DNA of 64,000 nt, from the NCBI GenBank assembly GCA_958296045.1, contig CATQHT010000003.1:1685246-1749245 (forward strand), in the 5' to 3' direction. The stretch's first letter is position 1; each line of letters starts with the position of its first letter. Below, piece by piece: positions 56,718 through 64,000 of this stretch. A program made the position numbers and the translations under genes. The notes beneath the pieces were generated by a model. That model was not told where the DNA came from and did not search any database. It saw nothing but the letters and a program-made list of their open reading frames with translations. This stretch comes from Rhodothermales bacterium. GTDB lineage: Bacteria; Bacteroidota; Rhodothermia; Rhodothermales; Bin80.

Positions 56718-57548
56718 ATGAGGGTGCTCGATAACCTTATCGGCCGGGTCCGCTTCTCTGCATGGCGTCTCCTGCTCGATACGCCACATGTCCGTGCGAC
56801 CTCGCCGATGCTACGCGGCGTCTGGGGACGAGCACTCCACTTTCTGGATGCCAAGACGTATCATGAGGTTTTCGAGGGGGGTGGGCCCCAAGACCGGCGT
56901 GTGCCCAGATACATCATTCGCCCAGCACCTGCCGATCCAGCGACCGCACCCGCCATCGACTTTGTTCTTATCAACGTACGCGCGGAACAGCAACCCGTAC
57001 TCTGGGAAGCGTGGGCCATGGCAGGCGGGATGGGATTGGGGCCCAATAGAACACCCTTCTGTGTGCGCAAGAAGGTGCCACTCATCACACTGCGGCACCA
57101 GGTCGGCACCTCGCAACTCTTAGCGCGCGACTGGCCAATAGAAGGCTCGCCATCTCAGACTCCTTGCACGATTGAGTTTCGCGCACCGCTTCGCCTGCTT
57201 AGAGATCGAAAGCTGCTGGAACAACCAGCGTACTCCGATATCGCAACTGCCGGAGCGCGCCGGCTTGCGGCGCTGGCCAGTCTAGAGCGAGGGGCGACCT
57301 ATCGTGACCTGCAACAGTGGGTCAGAGACTCGGCCACCCAGACACCTGCGCACGCGTGGCGCGGCCAGCGGACCGATGTCGTGCGCTGGTCGGCCGCGCA
57401 ACGCAAAGCAGTAAAGCTGCATGGAGTGACTGGCTCCTTGTACCTCCCAGAAGGCCCAGGAAAGCTTTGGACCCTCTTGGCCTACCTGCGCTGGCTTCAT
57501 GTCGGTAAGGGCACTACGCTGGGCATGGGGCAACTAGACCTGTGCTGA
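56718..57548 (+). CDS. cas6: Cas6 pre-crRNA endoribonuclease
   Basis: This 276-residue RAMP-fold protein matches the Cas6 family whose members cut pre-crRNA within the repeat. TIEFRAPLRLLRDRKLL is the start of the second ferredoxin-like half. The C-terminus has GVTGSLYLPEGPGKLW followed by the glycine-rich loop LHVGKGTTLGMGQLDL, highly characteristic of Cas6. A catalytic histidine is not assigned. It lies about 18 kb from the array, beyond the IS-rich region, yet no other cas6 is present, so it is presumably the processing enzyme for the Cmr system. Only debris precedes it. Confidence 0.85.
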   Translation: MRVLDNLIGRVRFSAWRLLLDTPHVRATSPMLRGVWGRALHFLDAKTYHEVFEGGGPQDRRVPRYIIRPAPADPATAPAIDFVLINVRAEQQPVLWEAWAMAGGMGLGPNRTPFCVRKKVPLITLRHQVGTSQLLARDWPIEGSPSQTPCTIEFRAPLRLLRDRKLLEQPAYSDIATAGARRLAALASLERGATYRDLQQWVRDSATQTPAHAWRGQRTDVVRWSAAQRKAVKLHGVTGSLYLPEGPGKLWTLLAYLRWLHVGKGTTLGMGQLDLC

Positions 57549-57747
57549 CCAGCTATACCAGGCATCGGTACGCACGCAGAATGTCCGTTCAGCCGAGCAC
57601 GCGCATCATAGGAGACCCGATTGGCGTGAAACTGCTCGGCAATTCCAGCTGGCGAGCGCCTTCCGCGACCAAATAACCCAGAGCCTACAAGGCCGCAGAC
57701 ACTTCAGGGATTCCCGCGCTGCTGACTAATGTCGACGACCTTCAGCG

Positions 57748-59037
57748 TCAGCGGATGCGTGTACGCTCGTCCCAGATCGGGACCAGAAGCTCGTAGTCGC
57801 CAAAGCCGGTTCGGTCCACGAAGACGTATTGCCGGCCCAATCGATAGTAATACCAGACCTCATACGGCTTGGCGTTGAAACTGAACGTCTGGCGCCGTGT
57901 GTCCTCTGGATCGCCATGCAGAATCAGCACATGTCCTCGGTCCGTCTGCCAGCCGGGCCGGACAGCAGAGTAGCGGCGCGTAGCCACATCGACGCGGTAG
58001 TAATACTCCTCCATGCGCTCATTGCGCGAGGTCGTTGGCGTGGGGTCACGCTCCTGCCAAAACTCATTGAAAAGCCTGCGCCGCTCGCCCTCAGAACCAG
58101 CCTGCTGGATGCGCCGAAGCTCACGCCGCGAAGCGGCATACACCATCTGCTCAATAGCTAGATCGAGGTTGCTGATATGCGCACCCAGCCCCATCCACTG
58201 CGACACCACAGCGCGCTCGCTGGCATCACTGTGCGCACCAGTATCCATGTGCAGACGCAGCGCATAGCTGCCTACATCAAGGTCCTCAAGACCAAACGGC
58301 GTCACCATCTGGCTTCGACCGGCGGAAACGTCGATAAATGATGTATCAGAGAATACCGGCGCTGCGTCACTACTCAGGCCCGAGCTAAGGGGCGTAATAG
58401 TGCGCACAAGAGTGGCGACATGCGGCTCGTCAGCATAAACCTCATAGTAGATGTCCACAGAGGCCGCGCTGCCAGGAAGCACGTTGCTGACTTTGGGGTC
58501 GGTGAATTGCGTGGTCGGGTCATAGGAGTTGAGCAGCACCAGATCGCTCAGCGCAAACGGCCGGTCCAGATCCTTCACCTCGACAGAATACTCCCTGAAC
58601 CAGGTCCCGCCGCCATGGCGGTCAGTGATCTCGAACGCGACGAGGTAACGCCCAGGCTCCAGGAGCACCGCGTGCGTGGTGGCGTCACGCTGCGTCTCTG
58701 ACTCCGTCTGGGCGAAAACCGGCACCGTGACGGTGCGGTCCCATATCGGTGATCGCACAATAGATGACGGACGGCCGAGCTCGTCTAGGATGCTGATCTC
58801 TGCCGCTACCTGGTAACGAGCCACAAAGCCCAGCGGGCTAGGAACGAAGCGGAGCCTCTTGTAGGGTACCTGGGCATACAGCTCAAGGCGCGTCAGTCCC
58901 GCCACCTCGGGAGCACGCATACTGACTGCGTTGACGGCGACTACAGCCGGCTGCTGCTGCGCATGCGAAGGATGCGGCAACGCCAGAGATAGCAGCAGAA
59001 CAGCAACAAGCCAAGCGAGGCGGAGCAAAGACTTCAT
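57748..59037 (-). CDS. GWxTD domain-containing exported protein
   Basis: The 429-residue product starts with a signal peptide (MKSLLRLAWLVAVLLLSLAL, cleavage after SHA) and is predicted to be periplasmic or outer-membrane associated. Its C-terminal part has EFWQERDPTPTTSRNERMEE and PGWQTDRGHVLILHGDPEDT, which is the GWxTD domain. Proteins with this domain are found in Acidobacteriota, Gemmatimonadota and Rhodothermota; their function is unknown. ATG 59037 is chosen because it begins the signal peptide; the frame stays open upstream. It lies 13 bp after ftsY and is probably in its operon. Confidence 0.88.
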   Translation of the reverse strand: MKSLLRLAWLVAVLLLSLALPHPSHAQQQPAVVAVNAVSMRAPEVAGLTRLELYAQVPYKRLRFVPSPLGFVARYQVAAEISILDELGRPSSIVRSPIWDRTVTVPVFAQTESETQRDATTHAVLLEPGRYLVAFEITDRHGGGTWFREYSVEVKDLDRPFALSDLVLLNSYDPTTQFTDPKVSNVLPGSAASVDIYYEVYADEPHVATLVRTITPLSSGLSSDAAPVFSDTSFIDVSAGRSQMVTPFGLEDLDVGSYALRLHMDTGAHSDASERAVVSQWMGLGAHISNLDLAIEQMVYAASRRELRRIQQAGSEGERRRLFNEFWQERDPTPTTSRNERMEEYYYRVDVATRRYSAVRPGWQTDRGHVLILHGDPEDTRRQTFSFNAKPYEVWYYYRLGRQYVFVDRTGFGDYELLVPIWDERTRIR

Positions 59038-59050
59038 AGCAGCAGGGCGG

Positions 59051-59986
59051 CTATACCGAAAGCGCAGCCACATAGCGCTGCGCATCAAAGACCTGCAGGT
59101 CATCTAGCCCCTCGCCCACACCGATGTACTGTACCGGGATCTGAAGCTCGTTGGAAATCCCGATAATGACCCCGCCCTTAGCGGTGCCATCCAGCTTCGT
59201 AATGACAAGGCCCGTGACGTTTACGCTCTGGGAGAACTCCTCGGCTTGCCGAATAGCGTTCTGCCCGATGGATGCATCAAGCACCAGGAGCACCTCGTGC
59301 GGCGCGTCCGGGAGCTTGCGCCCAATGATTCGGCGAATCTTGCCAAGTTCATCCATAAGGCCGCTGCGAGTGTGCAGGCGACCCGCGGTGTCAATCAACA
59401 CGACGTCGGCGCGGCGCGCTATCGCGGACTGTACCGTGTCAAAAGCGACGGATGCAGGATCTGAGCCACGCCGCTGCTTGATGAGCGTGGCATCGGCACG
59501 CTGGGTCCATACCTCTAACTGCTCAATAGCCGCAGCACGGAATGTGTCGGCCGCGCCTACGACTACGCTGCGCCCAGCCTGCCTGTAGTGATACGCCATC
59601 TTACCGATAGTGGTGGTCTTACCCACACCATTGACGCCGACAACAAGAATCACATGGGGGTGGCCCTTGAGCGGAGCATCGAAGTCGCGGTGGCGCTGGC
59701 CGTGCAAAAGGCGCGCAATCTCGTCTCTGATCAGCGACGTGAGCTCATCAGCATCGAGATACCGGTCCCGCCGGACGCGGGCTTGGATGCGGCTGATAAT
59801 ATCCAGCGTGGTGCGAACACCCACATCACTGGTGATGAGTACCTCCTCGAGCGCATCCAAAGTGGTCTCGTCTACCGTGTCTTTGCCGCGCACTAGGCGC
59901 TTAACACGGCCGAAAAAGCCGGCGCGGGTCCGTTCCAGACCCTGCTCCAAACGCTCTTGACGGTCTTTCTTCTTTCGTCTAAACAA
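59051..59986 (-). CDS. ftsY: Signal recognition particle receptor FtsY
   Basis: FtsY is the GTPase receptor that docks SRP-ribosome complexes at the membrane. The 311-residue protein has a short charged N-terminus (MFRRKKKDRQERLEQG) and an NG domain with G1 VVGVNGVGKTTTIGKMA, DTFRAAAIEQLEVW, G3 LIDTAGRLHTRSGLMDEL and G4 TKLDGTAKGG. There is no long acidic A domain, as in many non-proteobacterial FtsY proteins. It lies between a pgsA-like gene and the GWxTD gene, all on the minus strand. Confidence 0.96.
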   Translation of the reverse strand: MFRRKKKDRQERLEQGLERTRAGFFGRVKRLVRGKDTVDETTLDALEEVLITSDVGVRTTLDIISRIQARVRRDRYLDADELTSLIRDEIARLLHGQRHRDFDAPLKGHPHVILVVGVNGVGKTTTIGKMAYHYRQAGRSVVVGAADTFRAAAIEQLEVWTQRADATLIKQRRGSDPASVAFDTVQSAIARRADVVLIDTAGRLHTRSGLMDELGKIRRIIGRKLPDAPHEVLLVLDASIGQNAIRQAEEFSQSVNVTGLVITKLDGTAKGGVIIGISNELQIPVQYIGVGEGLDDLQVFDAQRYVAALSV

Positions 59987-59998
59987 AGGCTACGAAGT

Positions 59999-60544
59999 CT
60001 AGCGGTGCTGCGTGTGCAGCAGATAGAACCTCCTCACATACTGTGCTAAAGAGAGCATCATAAGCACGGCGGTGATCCACAGAAACAACTCCATCACCAA
60101 GCCTCCGGTGCGCAGTACAGCAGCCAAGAGCGTCACGCCTGCAGCCGTCACAGCGGCTTTGCCGAGCCATAAGCTGGCATGCACCTCACCGGTGCCACGC
60201 GCCATCAGAGTACCACCAATGACGATGGCTAGATCACGCGCTCCAATAAGCAGCACCCACCACAAAGGCAGCCGACCAACCAATAGCAACGCTAGGCCTA
60301 TAATCAGCACCGCCACCTTATCCGCTAAAGGGTCGAGCACTCTCCCCCATTCGGTTAACGTATCCGTCTGGCGGGCCACCCAGCCATCCAGCCAGTCCGT
60401 GGCGCCACAAACCACCAACAGAGGCGCAGTCGCCCACAACGATGCGTCGCTCAGGATCAGAACGGCCACGGGCACGGCCAGCACCATACGCGCCAAGCTG
60501 ACCACGTTGGGCCATGTCCAGAATGTACCTAACTGCCCAAACAT
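59999..60544 (-). CDS. pgsA: CDP-alcohol phosphatidyltransferase (PgsA-like)
   Basis: This 181-residue integral membrane enzyme transfers a phosphatidyl group from CDP-diacylglycerol to glycerol 3-phosphate or a similar alcohol. The family signature D-G-x2-A-R-x8-G-x3-D-x3-D is present in DWLDGWVARQTDTLTEWG and RVLDPLADK. WTWPNVVSLARMVLAVPVAV is the typical start, and four or five further hydrophobic segments follow. PgsA is the best fit. ATG 60544 is preferred over an upstream TTG. It lies 12 bp before ftsY. Confidence 0.88.
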   Translation of the reverse strand: MFGQLGTFWTWPNVVSLARMVLAVPVAVLILSDASLWATAPLLVVCGATDWLDGWVARQTDTLTEWGRVLDPLADKVAVLIIGLALLLVGRLPLWWVLLIGARDLAIVIGGTLMARGTGEVHASLWLGKAAVTAAGVTLLAAVLRTGGLVMELFLWITAVLMMLSLAQYVRRFYLLHTQHR

Positions 60545-60638
60545 CAGCTGCAAACCCGGATTCCGTGAAAGCTATCCTACGAAGCGCCTGTACAATGGTT
60601 TTTGCGGCACCCGGACACGGCCGAATGAGTTATATCCG

Positions 60639-60663
60639 ATCGCACCGACGCTAGCGGTGCGAT
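60639..60663. promoter_or_regulatory. Perfect 9-bp hairpin between pgsA and metH
   Basis: The arms ATCGCACCG and CGGTGCGAT enclose a 7-base loop, 50 bp before the metH start and in the divergent intergenic region. It lacks a following T run on either strand, so a simple terminator is unlikely. It may be an operator or leader RNA element. I see no match to known SAM or cobalamin riboswitch cores. Confidence 0.4.
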
Positions 60664-60712
60664 ATTGTGGAACGGTTCTTCTTCGTGCATCCCCCGCCTC
60701 ATCTGGATCGCT

Positions 60713-64000
<3,288 letters not shown>

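Noticed and set aside
60554-60712. Possible tRNA gene or SAM/cobalamin riboswitch before metH
   Set aside because: No cloverleaf with a T-loop GTTCRA element and no recognisable riboswitch core was found; only the simple hairpin remains.

Overview
The window (moderately high GC) looks like a chromosome segment from a Rhodothermota/Bacteroidota-type bacterium. This is an inference from three things: a fused E2-E1 2-oxoglutarate dehydrogenase without a lipoyl domain, a GWxTD-domain protein, and a DUF2795-type acidic protein, together with weak or absent Shine-Dalgarno sequences. Many insertion sequences and broken genes point to a genome in flux.

Layout. 1-4.65 kb: a carbohydrate-type cluster (lipoprotein sulfatase, shikimate-dehydrogenase-like enzyme, xylose-isomerase-like TIM barrel, Tat-exported Gfo/Idh oxidoreductase). 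5.3-6.6 kb: a decayed insertion sequence. 6.7-12.4 kb: a small membrane protein and two tandem TerB_N/TerB_C proteins. 12.8-27.1 kb: housekeeping genes (HAD hydrolase, dtd, rdgB, rpsU, E2-E1 OGDH, an SDR, an RlmD-type methyltransferase, an Omp85 barrel, DUF2795, an M23 peptidase, moxR, fmt).

27.3-38.9 kb: a compact type III-B CRISPR-Cas locus in one direction: cas10, cmr3, cmr4, cmr5, a fused cmr6-cmr1, a CARF-HEPN effector, cas1, cas2, a leader with two 45-bp palindromes, and a 14-repeat array. After the 14th repeat, a 1.27-kb phage-like segment carries the tail of one gene, a whole methyltransferase gene and the start of a PAPS-reductase-like gene. It is bounded on both sides by CRISPR repeats. 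The distal repeat (one mismatch) sits inside the reductase frame, and removing its 37 nt rejoins an open frame.

40.2-56.7 kb: a graveyard of defence and mobile genes. It contains a restriction-modification gene split by an IS1380-like element, IS1182, IS21 and IS66 fragments, a DUF5131-tcmP pair with tcmP truncated, and a nest of elements. In that nest an IS4/Tn5-like transposase pseudogene is split by an ISNCY-like element (6-bp target duplication), which is split by an IS256-like composite (36-bp inverted ends, 8-bp duplication), which carries an intact DruA-like/DDE transposase. 56.7-57.5 kb: cas6, presumably processing the distant array. 57.7-64 kb: GWxTD protein, ftsY, a pgsA-like gene and metH (running off the end).

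How it fits together: the Cmr complex, the CARF-HEPN ribonuclease, Cas1-Cas2 and the separated Cas6 appear to form a complete type III-B system. The neighbouring defence genes (restriction-modification, DUF5131-TcmP) have mostly been destroyed by transposition.
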